From positions 1-64,000 of the forward strand of contig CAKVIN010000003.1 of assembly GCA_934754425.1 (NCBI GenBank): 64,000 nt of DNA. Reading direction: 5' to 3'. Both the position numbers and the translations under genes were made by a program. Positions 53,335 to 61,762 of this stretch are shown here, one piece after another. The DNA is from an uncultured Candidatus Melainabacteria bacterium. GTDB taxonomy: Bacteria > Cyanobacteriota > Vampirovibrionia > Gastranaerophilales > Gastranaerophilaceae. The number at the start of each line of letters is the position of its first letter. Within the stretch, counting starts at the first letter, position 1. Under the pieces are notes generated by a model. The model did not search any database, had not been told where the DNA came from, and saw only the letters and a list, made by a program, of their open reading frames with translations.

Positions 53335-54016
53335 TAGCATTCTCCTTTGCTCCTGTGGTACTCGGCAGAGCCTGTGTTCCTACGTCGCCGTCGTTTAGTT
53401 GCGTTGCCGAAAACTCACCGTTTCCGTCAACTTCACTTCGGCTGCCGCTTTCTCTTACGAACTTGTAGAATGCGTATTCGCTAATATTTAACTCGCGGAT
53501 AGCAACATTTGATTTAATTTCACGATTAAGCCATTTCTTGTAAACTTCGCTAAAATTTGCAGGCTTTTCAATTTGTTTTCTACCTTTATACTTGCCCAAT
53601 TTTTTAGCAACGGCAATTCCATCTCGCTGTCTTTCTAGTAGATTTGCACGTTCAAACTCATAAATTGCACCTAAGAATGTAAGCATAAGTTTACCAAAAT
53701 TACTTGAGGTATCAATACTTTCTTTCATACTAAAAAGTCCTACACCTTTGTTATTAAGATATTCAATAATATCCAACAAATCTTTAGTATTGCGAGCAAG
53801 CCTAGATAAATCTTTAACATAGACAGTATCACCCTCTCTTACGTACTCTAACAGAGCTTGTAATTGTGGACGTTGCGTATTTTTACCGCTCACTTTTTCT
53901 TCAAAAACTTTGTCCAGCTTAAAATCTTGCAATAAAGATTTTTGGCTTTCAGTGTTTTGTTCAATTGTGCTAACTCTGATGTACCCGACTTTTTGTCCTT
54001 TTGTCATTCCATTCAT
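53327..54016 (-). CDS. Serine recombinase (resolvase/invertase family)
   Basis: This 229-residue protein has a resolvase catalytic domain (about 8-145) with active Ser in GYIRVSTIEQNTESQ, RPQLQALLEYVREGDTVYVKDLSRLARN, FERANLLERQRDGIAVAKK, then an HTH end (about 165-190). Such enzymes resolve or invert DNA at short sites. The last about 40 residues (GSRSEVDGNGEFSATQLNDGDVG...) look unrelated to the fold and are encoded by a visibly GC-richer stretch at about 53340-53455. It overlaps the integrase start by 8 bases. Confidence 0.92.
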   Translation of the reverse strand: MNGMTKGQKVGYIRVSTIEQNTESQKSLLQDFKLDKVFEEKVSGKNTQRPQLQALLEYVREGDTVYVKDLSRLARNTKDLLDIIEYLNNKGVGLFSMKESIDTSSNFGKLMLTFLGAIYEFERANLLERQRDGIAVAKKLGKYKGRKQIEKPANFSEVYKKWLNREIKSNVAIRELNISEYAFYKFVRESGSRSEVDGNGEFSATQLNDGDVGTQALPSTTGAKENAND

Positions 54017-54782
54017 TGTTGTAAAATCTCCTTTTACTTATTTGTAAGATGACGAGTGTTTGAAGTAAAGACATCATCACTGAAATGACTGAAAAATAAA
54101 AATCCAAGTCTATTCAGGGAGTTTTAAACGCCAAAATTTTCCACGTTTAGAGTGTACCCTACAACGTGATAAAACTTAATCAATTGAGATTAAGTTGCGA
54201 CTATTTAAAACTCCCAAGATAAAGTGCAGACTAGTCATAAATATCAACCTTATACCTACCATCAGGCGTGCTGGCTCTATATGTTTATTATCTTGTTGAG
54301 CGACGATGTGTTCTCATCATCATATATTAACATTGAACCATTGTTTTAGTAATCGTGGCATCTGGTTCTACTGCCGGAGCGTTTTACAAAACTGCAAAAT
54401 CCAGTCTACATATCCATGATACAAATTTTTCAAATTCTCGTCAATAAAACTTGAAGATTTGTAAATTTTTTATGTTTCTCTCACCAAACAGTCCATTTGA
54501 TTGCGCCTAAAATCTTCTTTTAGCTTGTACTATAATTTACTTTTGACAATATTTTCTACATAATCATCGGTTAAATAAGCAAAATTTTATTTGTTGCTCA
54601 CCAATCTCTCTACTAATCTCTAATAAAAAATTTAGCTTAATTTAGGTTTAAACATTGTCATGATAATACTCTCAATATATTCACTAATGATTTTATATGG
54701 ATTACTATTTCCTATACGATAATAAGAGTAATTTTATAACAATCTTATTTTATTCTTTTTCTTTCCGCCCCACCTAAAATTT
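54017..54782. other. Long non-coding region with candidate structured RNA
   Basis: No credible gene lies in these 766 bases. A 12-bp perfect outer stem gggagttttaaa/tttaaaactccc (54117-54128 with 54204-54215) encloses cacgt/acgtg (54142-54146, 54164-54168), the smaller tgta/taca within it, and a 9-bp hairpin aacttaatc/gattaagtt (54173-54181, 54188-54196): a multi-helix junction. On the minus strand further stems lie at about 54300-54370, including gaacca/tggttc and gatgatg/catcgtc. This pattern fits a large folded RNA such as the phage-associated ornate RNAs, but I cannot assign a class. Confidence 0.5.
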
Positions 54783-55265
54783 TTAATAATATCTTTTTTG
54801 CCATTCCTTAAACTCAAAATTATTTATTAACTTATTATAAGTTTCCTCTAATATATTCAATAACAGAGCATGTTCTTTATAAGAATATCTTTCTAATTTT
54901 GGAATAGTTATTCCATTTTTAAATTTTACAGTAACCGTAAAGTCTTTTAAGTCATCATGTGTAAATTCTGATTTACCTTGCTCTATAAAATTTTTTACAT
55001 AATCTTGTGCCAGTTGTTTTATTTTTTCTATTGTTTGTTGTTCTGTTTTTAACTGTTCTAGTGTTGTGTTTTTATACTCAATATAGCTTTTTCGTAAAAA
55101 CAATATAATACAAACAAATACAAAAACTATTAATGACCATAATAATATAGAGATAAAATCTTTAAAAATTGGAAAATTTGACATAAATGACTCTATTAAA
55201 TGAAAAATTTCACTTAGTATCCCAATTAAAATTATTGCCAATATTGTTTTAACTACTGCAAACAT
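54783..55265 (-). CDS. Small membrane protein of unknown function
   Basis: This 160-residue protein has two hydrophobic helices (about 5-25 and 40-62) followed by a coiled-coil and a small cytosolic domain (about 75-160). The start follows GGAG. It lies 20 bases after the DNA glycosylase gene on the same strand, so the two probably form an operon. No family is recognised. Confidence 0.75.
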   Translation of the reverse strand: MFAVVKTILAIILIGILSEIFHLIESFMSNFPIFKDFISILLWSLIVFVFVCIILFLRKSYIEYKNTTLEQLKTEQQTIEKIKQLAQDYVKNFIEQGKSEFTHDDLKDFTVTVKFKNGITIPKLERYSYKEHALLLNILEETYNKLINNFEFKEWQKRYY

Positions 55266-55285
55266 AATTTACTCCTTTTATGTTT

Positions 55286-56059
55286 TTATTTATTACATAA
55301 TGAGAAATTATTACAATACTTTTTTATTACGCATTCATAACATTTAGGTTTTGCGGTACAAATTTCACCATATCCTTTGGAACAATAATTCCATAATAAG
55401 TAATCCATTTTTACCTGACTTATACCAATATCAGCAGAAAGTCGCCGAAACTCTTCTATTATTCTATAATCAGATTTTGATTGAATTAAATTTAATCTAT
55501 CTGCACCAACAATTCTTTTTATATGAACATCAGGTTTAACTATATCTATGCCGACATTTCTCAAATATTCGCATACTAATGCAACTCCTGCATATTTTAA
55601 TTTATAGGTGCTATTACTATCTGCAAGCAATTTGACAATGTTTGCAGGGGTGCTATGCGTTATAAATTTATCTAAACTACTATATTTATCTTCAATTTTT
55701 TCAAAGGTTTCTATATTGTTTTTCAAAAAAGTCATTTGGTTCTTTGTTGTATATGGGCTATAACACTTTAATTCTCTAATTTTTTCAATTAAAATTTCAG
55801 GAGCAATTTCTTTTAATCTATCTTTTTCAAAATTACAAAATAAAGAATCTAATTCTGTATGATGTGCTTTAATGTTTTTCCAAGATACCAAAGCACTTAA
55901 TTGAGCATACACAAACCCTTTTAGATGTTCTTGAAAACTAAAACATTTACCATTATTTCTGGCATTAACTGCTTCAATAATTGTTTGGTCAATATCTTCA
56001 ATTCTGTTTTTGAGATATTCATTTAAAGTTTTAAACATCTTTTTATAGTTTTTGCTCAT
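55286..56059 (-). CDS. HhH-GPD DNA glycosylase-like protein with 4Fe-4S motif
   Basis: About 257 residues. Residues about 140-205 resemble the HhH-GPD region of EndoIII/MutY-type enzymes: KYAGVALVCEYLRNVGIDIVKPDVHIKRIVGADRL, with the catalytic-type Asp in PDVH, though the usual LPGVG hairpin is altered. The end CTAKPKCYECVIKKYC matches the C-x5/6-C-x2-C-x5-C cluster motif of this family. It probably removes damaged or modified bases. I use the ATG at 56059, eight bases after AGGAG; the GTG at 56068 lies within it. A promoter and palindromic operator lie upstream. Confidence 0.8.
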   Translation of the reverse strand: MSKNYKKMFKTLNEYLKNRIEDIDQTIIEAVNARNNGKCFSFQEHLKGFVYAQLSALVSWKNIKAHHTELDSLFCNFEKDRLKEIAPEILIEKIRELKCYSPYTTKNQMTFLKNNIETFEKIEDKYSSLDKFITHSTPANIVKLLADSNSTYKLKYAGVALVCEYLRNVGIDIVKPDVHIKRIVGADRLNLIQSKSDYRIIEEFRRLSADIGISQVKMDYLLWNYCSKGYGEICTAKPKCYECVIKKYCNNFSLCNK

Positions 56060-56083
56060 ATACACCACTCCTACTATAAATTC

Positions 56084-56120
56084 TGTAAATCAATTTACAA
56101 TAGATTAACTCTCTTGTCAA
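56084..56120 (-). promoter_or_regulatory. Promoter with palindromic operator
   Basis: On the minus strand TTGACA (56120-56115), 17 bases, TAAATT (56097-56092). A perfect palindrome TGTAAATCAATTTACA (56084-56099) covers the -10 box. It sits between the divergent glycosylase and Xre genes, the likely place for the Xre protein to repress. Confidence 0.65.
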
Positions 56121-56159
56121 TGTGTGTAACTCCTACTCAAAATATATTAAGGTGATACT

Positions 56160-56477
56160 ATGTCTATAAAGAAAAATTTAGGAAATAGAATACGAGAAAT
56201 AAGAATAAGCCGTTCGCTAACACAAGAGGCTTTGGCTGAGAAAATCAACCTTTCGGCTAAAAGTTTAAGCCAAATAGAACTCGGCAATAATTTTGTTTCT
56301 GCTGAAACATTAGACGAACTATGTTCAGCATTAAATATTACTCCTAATGTACTTTTTGATTTTAAATATTCCGATGTTACTGAAAATACATCTTTAGAAG
56401 AAATCGTCAAAAGACTAAAAAATAATCCAACATTATTAAAAACAATTTATAGAATTGTTTTAGCATTAGATTACTAA
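56160..56477 (+). CDS. Xre-family transcriptional regulator
   Basis: This 105-residue protein has a Cro/C1 helix-turn-helix (about 8-63): GNRIREIRISRSLTQEALAEKINLSAKSLSQIELGNNFVSAETL. The C-terminal helices (about 70-105) are for dimerisation. It is divergent from the glycosylase operon and probably binds the palindrome at 56084-56099. The start follows AAGGTG. Confidence 0.88.
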   Translation: MSIKKNLGNRIREIRISRSLTQEALAEKINLSAKSLSQIELGNNFVSAETLDELCSALNITPNVLFDFKYSDVTENTSLEEIVKRLKNNPTLLKTIYRIVLALDY

Positions 56478-56616
56478 AATATTTTCTTGGTAATTTTATA
56501 CCTCACGCCACTAAAACTTTTCATCATTCGCCAAAGAATGCTCTCATTCTAAATTATTTAGAGGAGGATTTTTAAACCGAGAAAAATCTCAAATAGGGAA
56601 AATTTATATCCACAAC

Positions 56617-56662
56617 CACCAAACCTCATCACACAATGAGAGGGGCTGTATGGGGTGGTTCA
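56617..56662. other. Nested hairpin upstream of sce7726-like gene
   Basis: Outer aaccacc/ggtggtt with an inner cctcat/atgagagg stem sits 40 bases before the gene at 56699. No T run follows, so it is not a simple terminator. Possibly a translational or RNA-stability element. Confidence 0.35.
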
Positions 56663-56698
56663 AATTTATGTGCTATAATTTTGTAGAGAAGAGATTTT

Positions 56699-57322
56699 AT
56701 GAAAGCAAATGAGATAAAAGTTTTATTTATCAAATGGTTATTAGAAAATAGTCCTAATAGTATCATTGGAAATGAAGTGTTATTTTCTAATAATCTTTGT
56801 AGAACGGACATATTAGAAATTATAAAAAATAAAACTATTGCATATGAAATTAAAAGCGATAGCGATAACTTGGATTGTATAGATGAACAATTAAAAAATT
56901 ATATTGAAACATTTGATTATACTTATTTAGTATTTACTGAAAAATATTCACTTGATAAATTAAAATCCTTAAACGAATGTGTTGGATTATATTTAATAAA
57001 TAAATTTGGTGGTATAGAACTAATCCGTAAAGCTAAATTATCAAAACATATTGTAAAAAAGAATTTATTGCATTTTTTACATAAAAAAGAATTAATAGAC
57101 TTATTAAATCAAAAGGGATTAAGTGCAAAATCTGTATTTGAACTTCGTTTATTATGTGAAAAGATTGCATTTAAAAAAGTTAAGCGAAAAAGCATAGAAA
57201 CATTGAGTTGTAGGTACTACAAATTATTAAATCTATTTTTACATGATACTGCAGGGGAAAATATAACTGTTGACGACTTAACTTCTTTAACAGGTAATTT
57301 ATGTAGCGATGAACTCAGATAA
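56699..57322 (+). CDS. sce7726-family protein, PD-(D/E)XK-like
   Basis: This 207-residue protein fits the sce7726 family as I recall it: GNEVLFSNNLCRTDILEI then TIAYEIKSDSDNLDCIDEQLKNYIETFDYTYLVFT (about 23-82). The D...E-x-K core is that of PD-(D/E)XK nucleases, with Arg-Asp in RTDIL and E-I-K-S. It is convergent with, and overlaps by 24 bases, the Beta-family gene; such pairs (sce7726/sce7725) occur together in other genomes. Role unproven. Confidence 0.75.
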   Translation: MKANEIKVLFIKWLLENSPNSIIGNEVLFSNNLCRTDILEIIKNKTIAYEIKSDSDNLDCIDEQLKNYIETFDYTYLVFTEKYSLDKLKSLNECVGLYLINKFGGIELIRKAKLSKHIVKKNLLHFLHKKELIDLLNQKGLSAKSVFELRLLCEKIAFKKVKRKSIETLSCRYYKLLNLFLHDTAGENITVDDLTSLTGNLCSDELR

Positions 57323-58426
57323 TTTCTTTTCCAAAAGAGTTAAATACATGTTCATTCGTACAGATATCCAAAATCTTGGTGCAGAACCTTCAACATTTCC
57401 ATTTGCCGCATTTATTATTGTATTCAGTCCCCAACTTATAATATTTTGATTTATTAAATCTTTAAAATATTTTTTTTGTGTAACTTCTCTTGCTACTAAT
57501 ATATATGTATCAGCATATGTAGTATTTTCAGGTCTTTTTTTTCGTAAACAATGAATTTGTTTATCAATAGATGGAACATCTATCCTAGGTATCCAACCGC
57601 GAGCAAATACATTATCGTTTCTGATTGGATTTATAGAAGCATAATCACTATATACTAAATTTAAGTCTTTATTATTTACTTCATTTAATACTTTTTTATA
57701 AAAATCTAATTCTTTAATCTTAAATGAGATATAATTACTAGGATTCATATGCTCTGAAACATTGGCAGGAAAAGATGTTGATGATAAAACAATATTCTTG
57801 ATTCCTAAAGCAGTAAGGACATTAATAAATGTTTTTGCAGTTTCAACATTTTGTTCTACATTGTTTATATATTTGTAATCCAAAACATAAATAATTTTGT
57901 CTTTTAAATTTATATTTCTACTAGATTCTCTATCTAATATGTCTTGAATATCTGAAATTAAATCACGTGCTTCAATTACATCTTGCGAGCGAAATACAAC
58001 ATAATCAAAATGTTTACATAATTCAGTAATCTGTTGATTTAATTTTTCAATATACAAACCGTATTGTTCTTCTTCTTCAATTTGTACAACAGGATAAAAA
58101 ATCCCAAATTCATCTTTATGTTCTATGCAAAAATTTATCCAATTCCTATAAGAGTTTTCACTAGAGTGCAATTGTTCAATTTCAGTATTACTTAAATCTT
58201 CAATACCAGTTAAATCTAATATAAATGGAGTGTCTTTGTAATTATCTTTTAAAAATTGTATTTTTTTTGCGATTTTACCTTCATCTTCTTTTTGGTTTTT
58301 TCTTCCCCTTGTAAGTTCAAAAAGAGGTAAGATAAACTCCTGAACATTGTCATCAATGTTACTTATAGCTTTAATTTCAGCATCACCTGTTTTTATAATT
58401 GGAACATATTTTTTCTTTGTTATCAT
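57299..58426 (-). CDS. Beta-family protein (phage-related)
   Basis: This 375-residue protein resembles the Beta protein family (PF14350-like, as I recall it): an opening YVPIIKTGDAEIKAISNI, then VQEFILPLFELTRG, IPFILDLTGI-like strand, YVVFRSQD, repeated strand-helix units as in a TIM-barrel-like fold and ISFKIKELDFYKKVL. No catalytic motif is known to me. It overlaps the ImmA/IrrE gene start by 4 bases and the convergent sce7726-like gene by 24 bases. Functions of the family are not established. Confidence 0.72.
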   Translation of the reverse strand: MITKKKYVPIIKTGDAEIKAISNIDDNVQEFILPLFELTRGRKNQKEDEGKIAKKIQFLKDNYKDTPFILDLTGIEDLSNTEIEQLHSSENSYRNWINFCIEHKDEFGIFYPVVQIEEEEQYGLYIEKLNQQITELCKHFDYVVFRSQDVIEARDLISDIQDILDRESSRNINLKDKIIYVLDYKYINNVEQNVETAKTFINVLTALGIKNIVLSSTSFPANVSEHMNPSNYISFKIKELDFYKKVLNEVNNKDLNLVYSDYASINPIRNDNVFARGWIPRIDVPSIDKQIHCLRKKRPENTTYADTYILVAREVTQKKYFKDLINQNIISWGLNTIINAANGNVEGSAPRFWISVRMNMYLTLLEKKLSEFIAT

Positions 58427-58977
58427 AAACCATGCCCCACCAAATTAAGATTTTTAGCTCTTACTCTAATTGCTAGAGTTGAAACTCCAAAATACTCTGC
58501 TAAACCAATTATTGTGTTATTCCCATTTTTAATTTGAGATAAAAATTCACATTTAGGCATTAGTAATTCTCCAGCAAAATTATTTGCTTGATATTCAATA
58601 GAGTTACTGTCAATACCCCTAAAAAATATTTTATCTTCAAATAAACTATCTTGATTTTTATGTAAACAGAAATGAGCTATTTCATGTGCGATTGTAAAAT
58701 GCTGTCTTTCTCTACTATGACGCTTTTCAACAGTAATTGTGTTTTTATTTAAGTCTAAAATACCTGATATGTCATTAGGTAATTCTTTTGTTTCTAAATG
58801 TAAATTAAACTTATCTAATATCAAATTAAGATCTAAAGGATACTTAATATTTTCCAACTGACTAAGTAAATCTTCTGCGCATGTAATATTGCAATTTGCA
58901 AGTTCATTCCCCAAGTGTTCAAAAAGATTTAATGACTTATTTGGTCTATTCATTTGTCGCGTTTTTATAATAGCCAT
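58423..58977 (-). CDS. ImmA/IrrE-family metallopeptidase
   Basis: This 184-residue protein has the zinc motif HEIAH at 98-102 (HFTIAHEIAHFCLHKN) and a downstream SIEYQANNFAGELLMPKCEF segment with the third ligand Glu. Such proteases cleave repressors, including Xre-type, in phage and ICE induction. The Xre regulator at 56160 in the same element is a plausible target; this is inferred. The gene overlaps its downstream neighbour by 4 bases. Confidence 0.9.
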   Translation of the reverse strand: MAIIKTRQMNRPNKSLNLFEHLGNELANCNITCAEDLLSQLENIKYPLDLNLILDKFNLHLETKELPNDISGILDLNKNTITVEKRHSRERQHFTIAHEIAHFCLHKNQDSLFEDKIFFRGIDSNSIEYQANNFAGELLMPKCEFLSQIKNGNNTIIGLAEYFGVSTLAIRVRAKNLNLVGHGL

Positions 58978-58979
58978 AC

Positions 58980-59648
58980 TTATTGGTCTCCATCTTCTTG
59001 ATCTGGAATTGTGATTTCTTCAAGAATAATATTATTATTCAAATTTTGTGTTAAATTGTCTAAATTTTCTCTTATATTGCCTTGTTCATCAAGAATAGCA
59101 TCTAACTGTTCATGTATTTTCTCGTTATCTTCAATAAGTCCAGCTATGTCTCCGCCATTTTTTTCGGCATTAAAAACTTCTTCTACAATTGGTTTAATTT
59201 CTATTGTTTGTAAATATTGTTGAAACATTTCTTTTAAAACTAACTCGCCAGGCTTTGAATGCATATAATCTATCAAAGCTTCGTTTATATCTCTCCTATA
59301 AGAAAATTTTATGTATATAAATCCCGAAATAGCTAATATTGCAAATGCCCCAATTAAAAATTGAATTAACATTTCATAAAAGCTAATCAGTCTTTCAATA
59401 ACAAAATCTGCAGTATATAACTTATTCTGTGATATCATCAAGTCTAAAATTTTAATATCATGTTCAGATAATTTGTTTATATCAAAAATTGTTGCATCCC
59501 TTATTATGTCTGACCAACAAGGCATTAAAAGTTTAAGTCCAAGGAAAACACCTATTAAGCATAATGCGATATTAATAAAACATCGCAAAACAAATCGCCA
59601 AATGTGCCCAGAATCTTTATAAATAAAATTGTTATTGTTAATGGTCAT
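58980..59648 (-). CDS. Two-helix membrane protein with acidic coiled coil
   Basis: This 222-residue protein has two transmembrane helices (about 20-42 and 90-112), with an apparent short loop between, and an acidic C-terminal coiled coil (about 160-215: IAGLIEDNEKIHEQLDAILDEQGNI, then ENLDNLTQNLNNN). It heads the minus-strand operon with the ImmA/IrrE and Beta-family genes (2-base gap). Such membrane components are common in defence or exclusion modules. Family unknown. Confidence 0.75.
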   Translation of the reverse strand: MTINNNNFIYKDSGHIWRFVLRCFINIALCLIGVFLGLKLLMPCWSDIIRDATIFDINKLSEHDIKILDLMISQNKLYTADFVIERLISFYEMLIQFLIGAFAILAISGFIYIKFSYRRDINEALIDYMHSKPGELVLKEMFQQYLQTIEIKPIVEEVFNAEKNGGDIAGLIEDNEKIHEQLDAILDEQGNIRENLDNLTQNLNNNIILEEITIPDQEDGDQ

Positions 59649-59722
59649 ACTTTTTCTCTTTCAATAATAGTTTATCATAAAAACTGCTTAGTTAGCTTAG
59701 TTTATGTAATAATTTTAATATT

Positions 59723-59808
59723 TGGTAGCTTGTCGGCTCATAAGACGCTTTTTAGTTTTACTTCCTTGCTTGATATAATCAGTGTTATTGGTATTTATAA
59801 AATACTTA
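59723..59808 (+). repeat. Degenerate third attachment site with arm repeat
   Basis: The stretch ggtagcttgtcggctcataaga (59725-59746) is a degenerate copy of the tRNA anticodon arm. It is followed by 45 bases identical to 51905-51949. It lies inside the right end of the element, 290 bases from the intact tRNA. It may mark an older integration. Confidence 0.7.
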
Positions 59809-59970
59809 TTATAATATTCCTGTTACTAAATACAAATTTTGTAGCCGCCCAATATTTTACCGCCGTAGGTTTTAACTAAAATTTACCCTAAAAAACTTCG
59901 TTCTGTACCGCTCCTATAAATATACCTACAATAATTGTAGGTATAAACTATTTTTAAATAAAAAAAACAA

Positions 59971-60033
59971 GGTACTTGATTTTTAAAATTTACGGAGCAT
60001 AATATAGATGTTGAGTGTATTTGCTTAACGTAC

Positions 60034-60042
<9 letters not shown>
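59971..60042 (+). repeat. Copy of the tRNA upstream region (right)
   Basis: Matches 51670-51741. It lies immediately upstream of the intact tRNA-fMet and would hold its promoter. Confidence 0.8.
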
Positions 60043-60121
<79 letters not shown>

Positions 60122-60129
60122 TTTATTTT

Positions 60130-60163
60130 AAAGGGTTTTAGCTAGTTGCTAAAACCCTTTTTT
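60130..60163 (+). terminator. Terminator of tRNA-fMet
   Basis: The 13-bp perfect stem aaagggttttagc/gctaaaacccttt with loop tagtt is followed by T's. It lies nine bases after the tRNA. Confidence 0.9.
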
Positions 60164-60182
60164 AGTGTAAAAATAAGTAAAA

Positions 60183-60203
60183 GTTGCAAAAAAGTTGCAA
60201 AAA
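60183..60203 (+). repeat. Direct repeat, candidate integrase arm sites
   Basis: agttgcaaaa occurs at 60183-60192 and 60194-60203, 11 bases apart, between the tRNA and the integrase gene. Such repeats near att sites are commonly arm-type binding sites. Confidence 0.5.
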
Positions 60204-60271
60204 TTTTAATATGAATCCAAAAAATAAATATGGTGGGTGGAGAGGTGGTGAACCTCTCGGCGTTTCGTCTA

Positions 60272-60400
60272 TTAAATTCTGTTGGGAATAAACATATTTT
60301 TAATTTGGAACATCACCCCACGTCCGCCTGTTCCTACCACCGAACAAAGATTGTTATTAATTTTTTTTGTTATTAATACAAATTCTTTGATAATTCTCAT
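60272..60400 (-). CDS. 42-residue microprotein next to the integrase
   Basis: An ATG at 60400 is preceded by AAGGAG at good distance and opens a 42-codon frame (MRIIKEFVLITKKINNNLCS...). It contains a GTGGRG segment and no family is recognised. It lies between tRNA and integrase on the integrase strand. A longer frame from 60484 lacks a ribosome binding site. Confidence 0.45.
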   Translation of the reverse strand: MRIIKEFVLITKKINNNLCSVVGTGGRGVMFQIKNMFIPNRI

Positions 60401-60570
60401 AAGCAAGTCTCCTTTTATTTTCAATATAAATTTCAAGGGTGAAATTCCTACTTCAAATATGGTATTGCTTACCAGTTTTGCCAACAGATTAATATATAGC
60501 TTTTTATACCAACATTATATGTTATGAAATAAAAAAATCAATCTATTCTGATAATTTTGCTATTGGAATT

Positions 60571-61686
60571 TTATGTACCAAATTTTACAATATTTTCATT
60601 TGTTTCAACAGTTGTATCAACAATATTATTAAGTAAATTCACACACTTATCATTAACTTCCGGCAATAAATGAGTATACAAATCCATAGTCATAGTAATT
60701 GAGGAATGCCCTAGTTGGTGTTGGACATATTTCATCGGGGCACCGTTTGCAAGTAATAAACTAGCATAAGTATGTCTTAAATCGTGGAATCTAATTTTAT
60801 CAATTCCGGCTCTGTTTAAAGCAGGCAAAAATCTTCTTTTTGCCAAATTATCAGCACTTTGATAGTTTCCATTAGAATTTGGGAATACTAAATTTAATTC
60901 GCTATGCGGGCAAGCCAAACGCCATTCTTTCAAAACTTTTGCTAACTCATTAGACATATCGATTGCTCTGATTTTACCTGTTTTTGGAGTCCCTAATCCG
61001 CCATGAGTGTAATTTTTATCTACTGTAATTTTCTGAGTAATCCAGTTTATTGAATCCCAAGTCAAAGCCAATATTTCCCCCTTTCTCATGCCGGTAAATA
61101 TTGCAGTAAATAACAAAGGATAAAAATCTGGATAGATAACTTTTGTTTTACTCAATAAGGCTTGAACTTCAACTGTCGATAAAGCTCTAATCTTTTCATT
61201 TTTAGCAACTTTAAGGTTTTTAATTCTAGCTAAAGGGTTTCTTACAGGTACATCGTTATCAATCATAAAATTGAATATTGAGCCAAGAAACACCATATAT
61301 TTATTAACTGTTGAATTTTTGCGTCCTTTATCCAACATTGCTTTTCTAAATTCTTTTACCAAAATTGGAGTTATTTCGCATAATTTCATATCACCAAAGA
61401 ATGGATAAATGTGATTATCAAGATACCCTCTATTTGTCGCAATTGTGCTTGGCTTACAGTTTGTACTAACATGTAATCTCATATATAACTCACCAGCTTC
61501 TTTAAGGGTAACTTTTGTATCAACAGGATTGAGTCCTTTGTTCAAATCTTCATAAATTTTAGCTTGAGCTTTTTCGGCTTCGACTTTTGTTTTGAAACCT
61601 TTTTTAATTTTTCTCTTGCCTTTTAGGTCTTTGTAATCAAATTCCCATTTGCCTGTTGTTTTGTTTTTTCTTACTGATTTTATCAC
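60571..61686 (-). CDS. Tyrosine recombinase (phage-type integrase), right element
   Basis: This 371-residue protein has an AP2-like N-terminal domain (about 5-50: TGKWEFDYKDLKGKRKIKKGFKTKVEAEKAQ), a SAM-like domain (about 60-160) and a catalytic domain with FTGMRKGEILALTW, FHDLRHTYASLL and GHSSITMTMDLYTHL. It would recombine at the 3' half of tRNA-fMet. The start is GTG; there is only a weak AAAGGG upstream. It is not closely similar to the left integrase beyond the family core. Confidence 0.92.
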   Translation of the reverse strand: MIKSVRKNKTTGKWEFDYKDLKGKRKIKKGFKTKVEAEKAQAKIYEDLNKGLNPVDTKVTLKEAGELYMRLHVSTNCKPSTIATNRGYLDNHIYPFFGDMKLCEITPILVKEFRKAMLDKGRKNSTVNKYMVFLGSIFNFMIDNDVPVRNPLARIKNLKVAKNEKIRALSTVEVQALLSKTKVIYPDFYPLLFTAIFTGMRKGEILALTWDSINWITQKITVDKNYTHGGLGTPKTGKIRAIDMSNELAKVLKEWRLACPHSELNLVFPNSNGNYQSADNLAKRRFLPALNRAGIDKIRFHDLRHTYASLLLANGAPMKYVQHQLGHSSITMTMDLYTHLLPEVNDKCVNLLNNIVDTTVETNENIVKFGT

Positions 61687-61762
61687 TTTTAAACCCTTTT
61701 TATCTTGGAAGAACTAGAAGGGAAGTACCCTTCTAAATTCTTCTTTGATTTCTATTATCACT

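Noticed and set aside
54017..54782. CRISPR array or group II intron
   Set aside because: There are no regularly spaced repeats, and no domain V-like hairpin or reverse transcriptase gene.
59604..59879. 91-residue plus-strand frame across the third att site
   Set aside because: It crosses repeat and att remnants and overlaps the start of a better supported minus-strand gene.
60282..60527. 81-residue plus-strand frame right of the tRNA
   Set aside because: No ribosome binding site, and it lies opposite a better microprotein start.
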